A stretch of DNA of 64,000 nucleotides from Phylloscopus collybita. Lineage: Eukaryota; Chordata; Aves; Passeriformes; Phylloscopidae. Shown here piece after piece: positions 32,501 to 44,401 of the stretch. The stretch spans positions 2,914,001 through 2,978,000 of the forward strand of contig JAJNNQ010000078.1 in assembly GCA_027886175.1 (NCBI GenBank), read 5' to 3'. Both the position numbers and the translations under genes were made by a program. How positions within the stretch are numbered: the stretch's first letter is position 1; each line of letters begins with the position of its first letter. The notes beneath the pieces were generated by a model. It saw nothing but the letters and a program-made list of their open reading frames with translations, made no database searches and was not told the DNA's origin.

Positions 32501-34214
32501 AGCAAAAGACTATTTTTGTGGTTTAAGTTGTATAAGTTTTTGCCACATCACAGGTGTATATGGTATTAAGTTTGGGTTTAGGTTATTTGAGAAGACAATT
32601 TTTGTTACTGCCATTTTTTTAAAGCATTGAATTTTTTATTTTATGGTTTTTTATTGAGTTTGCTGTATATAGAGATTGCTTTTGCACAGATATTTTTGTG
32701 CTACCCTTCCCAGGACCCACTCCCAGAGACTGAAATGGTTAGGTTTTTTAATTTTTTTTTGATTGATAATTGGATTTTGTGATAGGGATTTTAAATGCTT
32801 TTATTCAGTGTTTGTTTGTAGCATTTTAAAGACCTATTAATTAATTAATTATAGATTCATTAGGTTGTTGAGTGTAAATTTTTTTTAGGTTTTGAAGGTT
32901 TTTTAGGGAAAAGGATTTAATAGTAGCTTTTGGTTTTTTGCTACTTCGTTGGGCTTGTTATCTGCTGTTGGCTGGTTGGATTTGTGATTTGCTCTTGGTC
33001 AGTTGGGTTTGTGATTGGGTGTTGGGAGGTATTGAGGGTTTCTTGTTTGGATTATTGTTTCCTGGTTGATTAGTTTTGTGTGTGCGCTTTTTTGCTGGGG
33101 AAACTGTTGGTGTTTTAGGCTCACTGTCTGGTTTAGCTGCTGTTTTGGGTTTATTATTGGGTTTAACTGCTGATTTAAGTTTTTTATTTGGTAGAGCTGC
33201 TTTTTTGGGCTTATTATAGGGTTTAACTGTTTACTTAAGTTTTTTATTTGGTATAGTTGTTGATTTAGATTTATTGTTTGGTTTAGCTGTTGTTTGAGTA
33301 GTTGGGGTATTGGTTGCAGTTTGAGTGACTGGGGTAGTTGCTGATTTATCTCCCTGCCTCCCTGTTTTTATTTGCTGTTTTACAGTATTTAGCAGCATGC
33401 AATAAGTGTATGTTAGGGGTTAGTTTATTGCAATGATTTTTATTTTTTAGAATTATTATGGTAGAGGTTTTTTAGATTTTTTTTTGTTTTATTTGGGTTT
33501 TAAATTTGTTTACGGGAAATTTTTTATGTTGGGGGATCAGAAAATTTTTTTAAGGTTCAGTTTAATTTTTTTTATTTTTTTACACTATTCGGGATTTTTT
33601 ACACTTGGCTGTATTTTTGGGTTTACTTTTAGGTTAGCAGTTTTATCAGACTTTATTTTAGACAAGCTGTAAACTGTATAGAGTAAGCTTTCTAGATAAA
33701 ATATTAGGAGAGTGGGTTTTTTAATATTTAGGGGATACTGAACATTTTTTAAAAATGATGTAACTGATCTAAGAGAGGAGAAGGAAAGAAAAGACTGGGA
33801 AGCTTTATTTTTTTACTTTTTTTTTAACAAACTGCGTGCAATAATTAATAAGTATTTAAAATATGTTACTGGAACTAGGATGCAGGGTAGGACGAAGAAG
33901 TTATAAATTAAATATACTTGGCACAAACTCCAGTACTTGTATAAGCTTTTTATAAATTATAATTACTGAACATAGGAGAATAGCTATTTTAATTTGTGTA
34001 TTTTTAGTGTAAAAGTTATGTGTTAGGGACAAGATTGGAGTGATTTTTGGATAAGCAAACAAATTTAGGGAGTTGAAAGGTATTAAAATTTTTTAAAAGC
34101 TTAGGGAACAGAAACACAAATTAGGAATTCAAGGAGCAACATGGCTACTGACTATTTTATTTTTATATAAAGTATAACCAAAATGTCATTAATATAAGTT
34201 TGTTGAGGTTTTTT
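29593..34214 (-). mobile_element. Hypermutated beta-like endogenous retrovirus, interior
   Basis: 4.6 kb, on the plus strand roughly half T and only a few percent C, while G stays near a normal level. Read on the minus strand this is loss of G with gain of A. Recognisable traces: a Lys-rich repeated gag segment (33110-33320); the RT active-site region near 31140, where YXDD reads YINN; and a less edited block at 31150-31450. Stops are everywhere. The plus-strand open frames are artefacts of T-richness. Established: APOBEC-type deaminases act on minus-strand cDNA and give this pattern. Direction follows from the primer binding site. Confidence 0.75.
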
Positions 34215-34245
34215 TGAGCCCCACATTGGGCGCCAATAACAATAT
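34215..34245 (-). other. Primer binding site of the hypermutated provirus
   Basis: Minus-strand TGGCGCCCAATGTGGGGC, next to the LTR with a short AT spacer. It resembles Lys-type primer sites of beta-like retroviruses and fixes the element's orientation. Confidence 0.7.
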
Positions 34246-35092
34246 ATGTCTTGGTTTAGGGCAAATTTGGGAGGAAATTTTGGCTTTTTTTCCTCTGAAA
34301 AGCAAACAAACAGCTCCTTCTCTCAGTCAGTCCAAAAAAGAAAGAACTTCTTCAGAAAAAAGTAGAAAAAACTATTTATTTAACAAACAAGATGCCCACA
34401 AGCACAAAAAATGAATAATATAAAACAATAAAACTTTTTGCTGCTCTGAAGAAAAAAACCACTAAAAAAATCTTTGCCGTAAATATAGCTCATGTCACTC
34501 AGTCTCTCACCAGTCCCACTCCCTCTAAAACTTCAGGCCCTAGCAGGTTGCAAGTGCAAGCCCTCACTGCTCTTCTATATTTTTAAGTCTAGAACAAATT
34601 GAAACAATCTCAAAAAAAAAATCTCAAAAAAAAAAAAAAGCCCCAAAAACTTTTTTACTTCAGCTAGCTAAAACTTAACTAAAAACACAAAAAATCTCCA
34701 TCCTACTACTGTCTGTTATCTCAAACAAACTGCCAAAACAAAAACATGTAGAAGTCAAACAGTTTTCTCAAAACAAACTGCGTGCTACTTCTTTTTTCTC
34801 CTTTGCTCCCAAAGCTAATTTTAAAAGTACAAAACTTGTTATACAACACAAACAAAACAAAGAATTAAAAATACAAACTTCATAAAGTCAGCCTAAAACA
34901 GTCACGTTATCTCCTTCACCCAATCTGGGTCGTTTATCTCTGAGGCAGACTGTAGGGCAGGGGTGGGCTCTTGGGAAGTAGCATGGGAAGTAGAAACAAC
35001 AGTTCTTTACTAGGAATATTCACAATACAAATGTAGTAGTACCAAAAAAACCCAAGCAAACAAAAAAAAAAAATGTCCTAGAAATCCTGACA
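34246..35092 (-). mobile_element. 5' LTR of the hypermutated provirus
   Basis: Plus-strand ends TGTCTTGG ... CCTGACA. Compared with 29294-29592 it has lost many G to A on the plus strand, the opposite polarity to the interior. Contains A runs at 34610-34640. No target-site duplication with the 3' LTR flank; it sits inside an older family B LTR. Confidence 0.7.
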
Positions 35093-35595
35093 CAGTCAGA
35101 AATACAACCTGACACCCTGTTGGTCAGGCTGTTGGAAGCACTCCACAGAAAGTCCTCCTGGAGTGGCAGATGTGGTTCTGTTGGGGTAGGGATGATCCCA
35201 CAGGAAAGGGTCCAGTGATGGTGAGAAGAGTTGGGTCTTCCTCCGGGAATCCAGTGGAACCAGATCCCTCATGTTACTATGTCTCAGTTTTTATCCAGGT
35301 AGGAATGGTTGGCTCCTCCCACACTGGGGGGAGCATCTCAAAATGGGATGATGGAATGTGTTCTCTCATTGGTGAACCTTCATGGCCCATTAGCAGAAGA
35401 TAACCCCCTGCAGGGTGGAAACGTGGTGAAAGAGGTAAGAAACACTGCCCCACCTGGTTTGAACAGCTGGCCCATTATCAGAAAGCATCCAACCCCCTCC
35501 ACCCTGGACTTACAAGAGATAATGAAAAACATCTCCCCAGCTGCTTTCAACAGATGAAAGAGAATACACATTTTTGGTTCCATAACCCAACACAC
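35093..35595 (-). mobile_element. LTR (family B), truncated
   Basis: Reverse complement of the first three quarters of 63139-63811 (shared CTGTTGGTCAGGCTGTTGGA and GAACCAAAAATGTGTATTC). Cut at its inner end by the hypermutated provirus. Confidence 0.7.
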
Positions 35596-35597
35596 CG

Positions 35598-36115
35598 ATG
35601 GTTGATTTTGGGGGTTCCAGGCCGCTCCTGCTCAGTCCAGGGGTCTCATCCCCCCTTTCTCTTAATTCAGGCACCTCCTGGCAGATTTTTCCTGCAAAGA
35701 ATCCACAAGTTTTGGATTTTTGGGGGGCAGTTTTGAAGAGGGACAGCTCAGTCTGCCTTTCCCCTCCCTCTTGTGGCCTCTCAGCTGCCCCCAACACCCT
35801 GGGGCTGCTGGGATTTCCCTCCTGGGGTCAAGGACATTCATTCCCTTCCAGGAGCCCAATGCCTGGCTGGGGCTCCAGGTCAGGGGCTCCTTGAGCAGCT
35901 GCCCCAGAACCTCCACCAGGGTCTCCCAGTGCAGCCAGAGCTGCTCGGCCTGGGGTCCCCAAAGCCCTCAGCAAGCCCCAAGTCCCTCCCAGGAACCCTC
36001 AGCTCCCTCACACCCAGCATCCCCCACAGCCCCTGCAAGTTCCTCCTATAGACCGGCCATGGCCATGTCCCCACATGTCACTGGCCATGTCCCACCATGT
36101 CTTAGTCCAGTGTCT
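35598..36115 (-). repeat. Repeated module X, third copy
   Basis: Close to 1385-2095, here without a neighbouring zinc-finger body. Family B LTR and retroviral env debris flank it. Confidence 0.55.
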
Positions 36116-36164
36116 TTCTTTTTACCCCAATGTTGGACCACTGGGGTGTTTCTGCTACTACAGG

Positions 36165-36445
36165 CTCAGAGAAATCAGTTGGGAATCCAAGTCTGTGATG
36201 ATTTAATTAGAGAAAAGAGACAAATTGATGCAGCCCTGGCTGGAGGGAGTGCCCAAAAATGGGGAAAAGATGAACAACCCCCAGAACAAATCCTACAGCA
36301 CCATGGACCAGCCCCTGGGAACCCCAACCAATTCATATCAGGAGCCACAGAACCCAGTGATCATTTCAATGGCATCATTAGATTACAAGCTGTCCTCCAA
36401 ATAAGAACCAAGCAGACAGATCCAGCTCCTGAGTCTGGACCACCA
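36165..36445 (+). pseudogene. Retroviral env remnant
   Basis: The plus frame resembles the end of SU and start of TM of the gamma-type envelopes elsewhere in the window (KWGKDEQPPEQILQHHGP). No cleavage site or membrane anchor remains. It is in the same order relative to the orphan promoter arm as 7855-8040 is to the left arm. Confidence 0.65.
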
Positions 36446-36449
36446 ATCC

Positions 36450-37589
36450 ACTCAAACCAAGAACACAACATTTCACCATGGGATGGGATCAGATTATCTA
36501 TGAGCAGGAGGAGGAAAATTAAATGTGTGGAAAATTAAATGACTCAAGATGCTGTTGGCAAAGAGATGACAACTGGAAAGTGGTGAAACAGAGAACAAAG
36601 GAAATAAGAAAGCAGCTCATGTTCCAGTCCAAACGTGGAAAGGATGGGAATGGGACACGGTGTCGGGGTTCCCTGGCACACCAGGGGTTAAACGAATGCT
36701 CTTCCTCCTCTTCTGTGCTACAGCAACTCTCATCTTTGGGCCATGCAGGACACCTTGCTGAGTGCAGCTTATTCAGCAGCTGAGCAAGGGGATGCAGGTG
36801 GCAGCCAGACCTCCTGAGCCACAAACAGCTACGAAAGGACAGGGAATTGTTGAAAATGACCCAAGAATATTGGCTTTCACATTTGTGTGTTGGTCTTTAT
36901 CTGTGGTTATTGATTGTAAGCACAGTGCAGTTTAGAATCCCTTTGAGCTGCTTGCTAATTTAACCTCATTGCTCATTTGAAGTCTGCACCGTGTAACTCA
37001 TGGAAGCAGCAGTGTGATGAGTATTTGATGTTGATGTAGACACCTTACAGCTTCTAGAACTAATAATGGGATGAATGCATTGTACTGTAGGCCTTGGCAA
37101 AATAGAAAATGGTGAAATACTTGTGTGTAACCCAGAGAACTGTATAAAGCAATCAGGTTGTTTCCCACAGCTGCTGACTGACCTCTCCAAGGGATGAGAT
37201 AAGGGCGAAACAAACCAGAGCAGCAGAGAACAATGAGAGAAGAGTTTGTGAACTCTTCCCTCTCCGGGAAGTGTGAAACAACAGGATGATGCCACAAGAA
37301 GAAATAAAAGAGATTGACCAGATCTGCAGGATGTTATGTAGATAAGCCAGAGCAGAAAACCAAAATAAAGAAAAGTTTCTATAACATCAAAAGCTGCCAA
37401 GAATGTTTGAATAGGGCATGAAACTCATGAATATGTATGTACCTCAGTAAAGGAACAGCACAGAGATATGGCTGCCTTAATGTGCAGGGTGTACCTTGCC
37501 TGATAGCCAGGAACAAGCCAACGCTGGACATTGTCCTATTTTTTCCCTTATTGGACTTTTGGAAAATATTCTCAGATTAAATTATCGTT
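36450..37589. other. Non-coding sequence beside orphan promoter
   Basis: 36450-36960 shows nothing recognisable. 37180-37589 is homologous to intron 1 of the right zinc-finger gene (10130-10520, reverse complement), without the CTTAT microsatellite. Confidence 0.5.
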
Positions 37590-38460
37590 TTTCCAGAATT
37601 GAAATCACTGACAATAATCCCAAAATAAAGAGGATCCAGGAAGAAAAAACAGTCAATGAGTGAATCTGCTTGGAGATGGGGCCAGGGACTTGGAGATAAG
37701 GAAGGAATTCGAAAAACCACCAGTTTCAGAATATGTTACTCATTGTCAGGGACTGCTGCTCAGCCAAGATCCTGCTAAATTCCTGAACATGGAGAAGAAG
37801 AACAAAGACTGAACAGAGCCATGAATATTGGATGTGATACAAAAGGGGAGTGCATATTAACGAGGACATGCAGCTGGCAGATCTGGAAGTCTGAACTTTC
37901 CAAGGACCTTTGCCACTGGGGAAAAGGGAGAGGGAGATGCAGAAGGGAAAATCAGGATAAAAAGGAGGCTGCGTACTACAAAAATGGAGAGAACCGCATG
38001 GCAAATGCCGCATGGCCTCTCTCTTTCTCCATGAATAAAGTCACTTTTACAGGACTCCTCTGGCTCCTTCGGGGACAGAAACCTCTGGCGATGCCAATTT
38101 TCCTGCACAGGCCCGGGGACAGCGCAGCCACCTCCGTCCTACCCACAGGAACCGGGAGGAGCCAGCGCTGCTCCGGCCCCGGCTCCTGCCCAGGCACCCG
38201 CGGGAAGGAGACCGCGGGCAGCCGCTCCCGCAGCGCCCTCAGGGCACAGGGAACACGGCGCGGACACGGCACAACCGAGCCACAGCCAGAGCCCCCTGCC
38301 GCCCCCTCCGCCCGCAGCCAGCCCCGAGCCCCGGCACAACCCAGCGCGGCTCCCACCTGCGCCGGGGCCGCCTCCGAGCTCCGCCGCTGCCGCCTCACGG
38401 GGCTCCGGCCGCTGCCGCCGCTCCCGGGCCCGCAAACACGCTCCGAAAATGGCGCCTCTG
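37590..38460 (-). promoter_or_regulatory. Orphan third copy of the zinc-finger promoter arm
   Basis: Very similar to 8050-8822 and to the reverse complement of 9370-10142, including the donor GGCGCAG/GTGGGAG at about 38357. Transcription would run left, but there is no zinc-finger exon there. The upstream half of the island is cut off about 110 bases before a provirus. Confidence 0.7.
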
Positions 38461-38584
38461 CTGGGCCAGGGCCGCCCGCGTGTTCGCTGCCACCGGCTCA
38501 GAGGAAAGCCGTCAGTTCTCCCACCCCTAATCAGGAGCATCAGTGCATGGCTTGGATTTGCCGCTAAAAGGGAAACCCCCAACC

Positions 38585-39278
38585 TGTTATAAATGGGCCA
38601 GGAGACCGGCTCCTTTGAAAAGGCCTTTATTAGAAATCAGCTCTGGGTAGGGGGCTCGAGGGGCTGCGCACGCCGCCGCTGCTCCCAGTAGACACCACGG
38701 AGGAGGAGGTGCAATCAAATCTGCTGCTGCTGCTGCTGCTGCAGAGTCGGGATTCCTTCCTCACGGGGGTTTCCATAGAATCACTTTGGCTCGTGTGGTC
38801 CAGGGGGGTCACCTCTCTCCAGTTCCTTTCAGGTCATGGCGAGAAAGTAACAAAATATACCTGCTACCTGCAGGTAGCTAGACGTGTGCCTCGCACAGCT
38901 TTGTCCTTCTTAGGTCCAGTTTCTGTGTCGGCTCGCTGTCCCAGGGGCTTTTCTAGCTCCAACTGGACCCCCGGCCACAGCCAGGCACCATGGGAGTTCC
39001 CTTATCTCCATACTGGGCGGTGTCCCCAGCTCGACAGCAGGCAGCAGGAAGCAGCAGGGGGTAGCAGGAAGTGCCGGCGGGCTTTTACCCGATGGAGAGG
39101 GGAAACCCCAGAATTCAGGGAGAAAGGGTACAGAACTTGGACATAACAAGCAGAAATTCAGGGTACAGATTCAACATGAACAGTTTAAAACAGGCAAGTA
39201 ACAGTGCAACTTTAATTTTACAGCAAAACAGTATAACAGTACAACTTAGGAGTGCATAACCTGGGGCTATTTCTTTCA
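38585..39278 (-). mobile_element. 3' LTR of gamma-type provirus 1
   Basis: 694 bases, TG...CA ends, near identical to 46799-47493 (about eight differences by eye). AATAAA lies on the minus strand near 38628. The host pentamer CAACC flanks it (38580-38584), repeated at 47494-47498. Confidence 0.92.
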
Positions 39279-39295
39279 ATCCCCCCTCTATTTCT
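39279..39295 (-). other. Polypurine tract of provirus 1
   Basis: Minus-strand AAATAGAGGGGGGATT directly before the 3' LTR, the plus-strand primer site of retroviruses. Confidence 0.8.
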
Positions 39296-39460
39296 TTGAT
39301 CGGGCTTTTGCCCACATCAATTGGCCATGTCTGATTCAAGGGAATAAATCTGTTTTAATTCCTGGTATTGGTTATAAATTCTTTTTGCTGTGCTTAGTTC
39401 TTCTTCTTGGGGTTCTAATCTAATTGTATTTGTAGGTTTCTGAATCTTTACTTTAGGGAT

Positions 39461-41014
39461 TTAGAGACTAGCTGGAACAGTAGTGACTAGAGTTCGAATT
39501 AGACAAAGAAGTATGCAAGGGAGAAGTAGGAGACTGGCAAAGGCACTTATTGCAATGAACACTACTTTTTTCCACCAGGTCCCTTCAAAGGACCAGAAGT
39601 TGTCCCACCAGTCCATATTAATTAAGGGCTTCCATTCCTGGGTACTTACATATGCAATTTTTTGAATTTCTTTGGAAATATTTTTTATTACCTTACTTTC
39701 ATAATCAACTGCTAGTTTGATTTGATAAACTACTGCTCTTGTCTGTGCCAATTGGTTACTGATATGATCAAGGGCAAGGGCTGTTTTGTTTGATATTCTT
39801 TTTAATACTGCATGTAATCTGATAATTTTATTCAACATGTAAATTGGAGTTCGGCACCCCCATGATCTATCTTGTGCCCAAGTTGCTGGCCTATATGTTT
39901 TTACTATTTCTTTTGGTGTCCATATTTTACTCTTCCGTGATTATGTGCTGCCCCTCCTCCTCTTTCGGTATTTTCTTTTTAAATTTTCATATAAGGGTAT
40001 GCCTAAATGGTTTCCTGATTCTCGTGGGAGGAGGGAGAAGGCTGGTTTGATGATTCCTATGGTGCAGCTACCCGCCCAATCTCCTGGGAGATGGGTGTAG
40101 GTTTTGTCATCACAAATCCAAAAGAGGTGTTTTGGGGCTTTCCAGGATGTGTTTTGTGTGTCATAGGGGTGTTCCCAATATTTTGAAATTTCTCTGATTC
40201 CCCAAAAAAGATTGGTCCCTTTATTAGTGCACTCATGTAGACCATAACTTTTATTACAGACGCACCCTGATTCTTTTTTCCCAATAAACCAATATTTTTC
40301 AGGTTCCCTAGGGATCCATTTTTGTTTTAACTCTTTGATCAGTGAGTACCTTTTACAAGCCATTCTTCCTAGGAAGGTTTTATACTTTTTCCCCGTTATT
40401 AACTTCCATCTCAGGATGTCTAAGGGTGATAAGCTTGTCCCTTCCCAGGGCCATACATCAGACATTTGTGTACTTTTACATATCCAGTAGTTTGTTATAT
40501 TTAGTTTATGGCTGATTCCCTCTACCAGATCGACAAATAGATTTTTCCCAAGGGGTTCATCTATTTCATTCTTTTTCACCACCAGTGGTTTTTCTTTTAT
40601 CAGATCTGCTACTCCCTCTGTATTTCTTAACTCTTTAAAACAGAACCACTCTCTGATAGGGCACTCCCCAGTCAGGCACTGCTTAAATGTGGCAGCATTT
40701 TTTGCAATCCAATATTGTTTTTCCTCTTTTTGACAGGTGGATAATTGGGTCATGTCAAAACATGTGGGATTCACATGGGTGTGAACTCTCATAAGGGATT
40801 GTAGATTCTCCCCATCACAAACTGAATGACAGCATTTGGAGCAAGCCCCATCTGTAAACTTGCTTATCAATAGGACTACTATGAGTCCCTCCAAGAGTCC
40901 AGTATGAACCATTCTATTTGTGGGTCCTTTGGTCTCACCTGGTCTTGCCTCTTGGGTCAGGGAGTTCTTAGGCTGGATTTGTGGAGTTCTCCCTTGTTTA
41001 TTCCCACCTTCCAC
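39461..41014 (-). pseudogene. env of provirus 1 (SU and TM, one stop)
   Basis: SU (39941-41014) is open for 357 codons. It has a hydrophobic leader, many cysteines, N-glycosylation sites and a strongly basic furin-type stretch near its end. One in-frame TAA lies just after that stretch; the same frame then continues through TM to 39461, ending in a membrane anchor with LLLLPCILLC. Two features of gamma-type TM proteins are not seen: a clear fusion peptide and the CX6CC pair with its neighbouring immunosuppressive-type block. The envelope is therefore broken and unusual, not functional as it stands. Confidence 0.8.
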
Positions 41015-41289
41015 CTTTTTCTTAGTTTTAGTTAGCTCTCTTTGGGTGTGCCCTATGAGAGATTTAATTTTTAAATTAAGAATTACTGCTACTTATTACT
41101 TTTATATTAACACTTTGTGACTCATTATAACAATTTATAACCTCGGATTTAACCATTATTTTACACTTTCATATTAACACTTTTTAACCTCTTATAACAG
41201 TATGGATTTTTAACAATGGTAACGACAGCTTGTAATAACTGTTATTGTCCCTTATTGGCTTTAACTGGTTTTTGGTTGTTTCCTGAGAG

Positions 41290-42378
41290 TTACTTTGAGG
41301 TGTCTGGATCTCGAGTGGCAGTCCACTCAGAGGGAACTCTTGTTGGGGTTGCAGGGTCAGAGGGATCTGACCCCTTGTTGCGGTCAGAGGGATCACTCGG
41401 GGGTGGTAATGGTCCTTTCACTCTAGTGATGTGGGTCCAGCCCTTTTCCTGGGTTCGCACTGCAGTATGAGTAGTGAGCAGAACTTGGAATGGGCCTTCA
41501 AATTTGGGAGTTAGTGGGGTGGTATTCCCGGACTTAATTAAAACCCAGTCTCCTGGTTTTATTTGGTGCATGTCAGTGTCCAAGGGAGAGGTTTGAGGAA
41601 GATACTCTCTTCTTTTAAGATCTGCCAATGTCTTTCCAATTGTTTTTACATATTCCTGGGTAGCGGCCTCTCCTTCTAAATAATCCCCAGTGCTATAGGG
41701 GGTCAGTAAGAAGGGGAGTCCAAACATCATCTCATATGGTGAAGCCCCTATGTCAGATCTTGGTTGGACCCGGATTCGCAGAAGGGCCAGGGGCAGACAC
41801 TTGAGCCAATTCATTCCTGTTTCGGTTATCAATTTAGTTAATACATTTTTGAGGGTTTTATTCATCCTCTCAACTCTCCCTGAACTTTGGGGATGCCAGG
41901 GTGTATGCAAACACCACCTGATTCCTAAGGCTTTAATGACATCATGTAGAATTTTGGCTACAAAATGAGGACCTCGGTCTGAATCAATATTATTCACTAG
42001 CCCATACCGGGAGATGATGTGTTCCAATAATATTTTTATTACCACTTGTGCCGTTTCCCTTTTTGTAGGAAATGGGTTTTGTAGGAAATCCACCCAATGG
42101 GTTAAATGATCAACTATAACAAGTAGATACTTGTAACCTTGTACTGAAGGCATTTCAGTAAAATCTATTTGTATATTTTGAAAGGGTCTTAATGCTATTT
42201 GTCTTCCTCCTGAGGTATTCTTCCTCATTGCTTTCTGATTCACCTTTTGGCATATAAGGCATCCTTCAGTAACTGCTTTGGCCAGATTATATACTCCAAT
42301 ACATAAATATTCTCTTAAGAAATGATCACATAACCCTTGGGTGCCCCAGTGGGTCAGACTGTGTATTTCTGTTAGCAT
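41290..42378 (-). pseudogene. Integrase of provirus 1
   Basis: 362 codons open. The N-terminal HHCC zinc-binding region is followed by a catalytic core with IDFT, DSDRGPHF and SSGRVERMN, supplying the D,D,E triad, and a C-terminal SH3-like end. A one-base frame shift near 42390 cuts it from RNase H. Otherwise well preserved. Confidence 0.88.
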
Positions 42379-42398
42379 TTTTCGAGCTAGGGCTGTAT

Positions 42399-43403
42399 TT
42401 AAAACTTTCGTCTATCTGGGGTTAACCATTCCCCTTGCTTCCCTTGGTGCAGCCCTAACCTCTTTATTTCTCTCAACTCATGTTCATCATATATTGGTTC
42501 TTTTTCTTTGTCAGCTGGCAAATCAGTCACAGTCAAAATCTTTATCGGCTCCCCCGGGTTTTGGGCTGCTAACTTGGCAGCTTGGTCAGCTGCTCGATTG
42601 CCTCTTCTTTCAAAGGTATCCCCTTTTTGATGTCCCTTGACATGCACTATTGCAATTTCCCTGGGTTTCATAAGGGATTTTAATACCAACTTAATTAGTT
42701 CTTTATGTATCAAATCTTTTCCTTTGGAATTTAGGTAGCCTCTTTCTTCCCAAATTTTTCCAAATGTGTGCACAATTCCAAAGGCATACCGTGAGTCAGT
42801 GTAAATTGTACCTTGATCTTGTTCTAACAGGTCTAATCCCCTTTTAAGAACATAGACCTCACAGCATTGAGCGGACCAGCTCGAGGGCAATTTTTCTTTC
42901 TCTAAAACTTTTAAACTCTGTTTGTTGATACCCTCGACTATTGCATAGCCTGATATTCTCTTTCCTTCCACCATTTTAGATGATCCATCAATGAAAAACA
43001 CCCTCCCATATGGCAGGGGTATATCCTCAAGGTCCTCCCTTACTTTTGTTTGCAGGTCCATGACTTCCAAGCAATTATGTTCCAGAGCGGGTATGGGCTC
43101 CCCTGAGAGGAATTGTGCAGGATTTAAGCTTTTGGATGTGATTAATTCTAGATTTTCAGCATTTGTCAGAATCACTTCATATTTTAGGATCCTTGAGTCT
43201 GTTAACCATTGTTGGGCTTTTTGACTCAACACTGCTCTGAGATCATGGGGGGTGTGTGCAATGATTTTTCCTTGTAGTGTCAGCTTTTGTGCTTCTTCTA
43301 CAAGGACTGCTGTGGCTGCCACAGCTTGAAGACAAGCTGGCCATCCCCTTGCGACTGGGTCCAGGAGCTTAGAAAGGTATGCAACAGGCTTTCTGTGTCC
43401 CCC
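42399..43403 (-). pseudogene. RT connection and RNase H of provirus 1
   Basis: RNase H has all four expected acidic residues in FIDGSSK, CCEVYV, YTDSRYA and RAADQAA. The connection domain precedes it. One in-frame stop (about 43404-43406) interrupts the N-terminal side. Confidence 0.85.
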
Positions 43404-44401
43404 CTACTCTTGGGTTAACACCCCATAGGCTATTCCCTCTTCTGCATTTATGAATAAGTCAAACCCCTTCTTAAGGTCAGGAAGACTAAGAACTGGGGCT
43501 GAGGATAATTTGGCTTTTAAATTTTCTAACTGTTCTTCATTCTCAACTGTCCATTTTACGGGTTCAGGTTGGACCAGTTTTTCATATAGAAATCTGACAC
43601 TTTGTGAGTATTTTTCTATCCATAATTTACAATAGCCAAATAGTCCCAATAGCTTTCTTACATCTCTTTTTGTGGTTGGAGCTGAGATGGACAGTATGCC
43701 TGAGATTCTCTCAGGGCTTAGTTTCTTATACCCTTCCCCAATGAGGTGTCCAAGATATGTTACCTGTAATTCTACAAACTGTAATCTGTTTTTAGATACT
43801 TTAAGGCCTTTTTCCCCTAGGAAATTCAGGAGTTTAATGCTGCCTCCCCTTGTCCAAATAGATTTGGATCTCCAGGGATGAATTGCCTTAGCAGCTCTTC
43901 CAGAGCTTCCACCTTAGCTGCTGCTTTCTCTGACTTTCGGGGCACTCCCACTCAAAGGCAAACCAATTTCGGCTTTCCTTAGCTAAGGGGCAGGCCCAAA
44001 AAGCATCTTTCAGGTCTACCACAGTGAACCAGCTGTGTTCTCTAGGGATTCTGCTTAGAAGGGTGTAGGGGTTTGGTACCACTGGGTACCTTGTAATTGT
44101 CCTTTTTTTTACCTCTCTTAAGTCTAAGCCTAAATTTATTTTCTGTCTTTTTCACTGCCAAAATGGGGGTGTTATGGGGGGACATACAGGGTTCTAATAC
44201 TCTTTCAGTTAGTAGATGATTTATAATTGGTGTCAGCCCTTTTTTACCTTCCACAGAAATAGGATATTGTTTCACTCTTTTTCTTGGGTCCAGACAGCAG
44301 CATGGGTTACTAATTTCTAGCTTTTTCCTGATATCAGGCCAGGATCCAGCAAAGAACTGCACCTCTAACAGCACTTGGCCCTCAGGACTGTCGGGATCCA
44401 C
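43404..44401 (-). pseudogene. Reverse transcriptase of provirus 1, YXDD lost
   Basis: Fingers and motif A (VVDLKDAFWACPL) are present at about 43930-44040, and the thumb-side block (LLNFLGEKGLKVSKN) at about 43800. Between them the sequence is short and frame-shifted near 43900, and no YXDD box is found, so the catalytic centre is deleted. Several frames. Confidence 0.8.

Noticed and set aside
30704..33672. Plus-strand open frames rich in Phe, Leu and Val in the T-rich block
   Set aside because: They are by-products of C loss on this strand; the element reads on the minus strand.
34246..35092. Reading the A-rich LTR as a poly(A) retrocopy
   Set aside because: It has TG...CA ends, a neighbouring primer binding site and a matching partner LTR.
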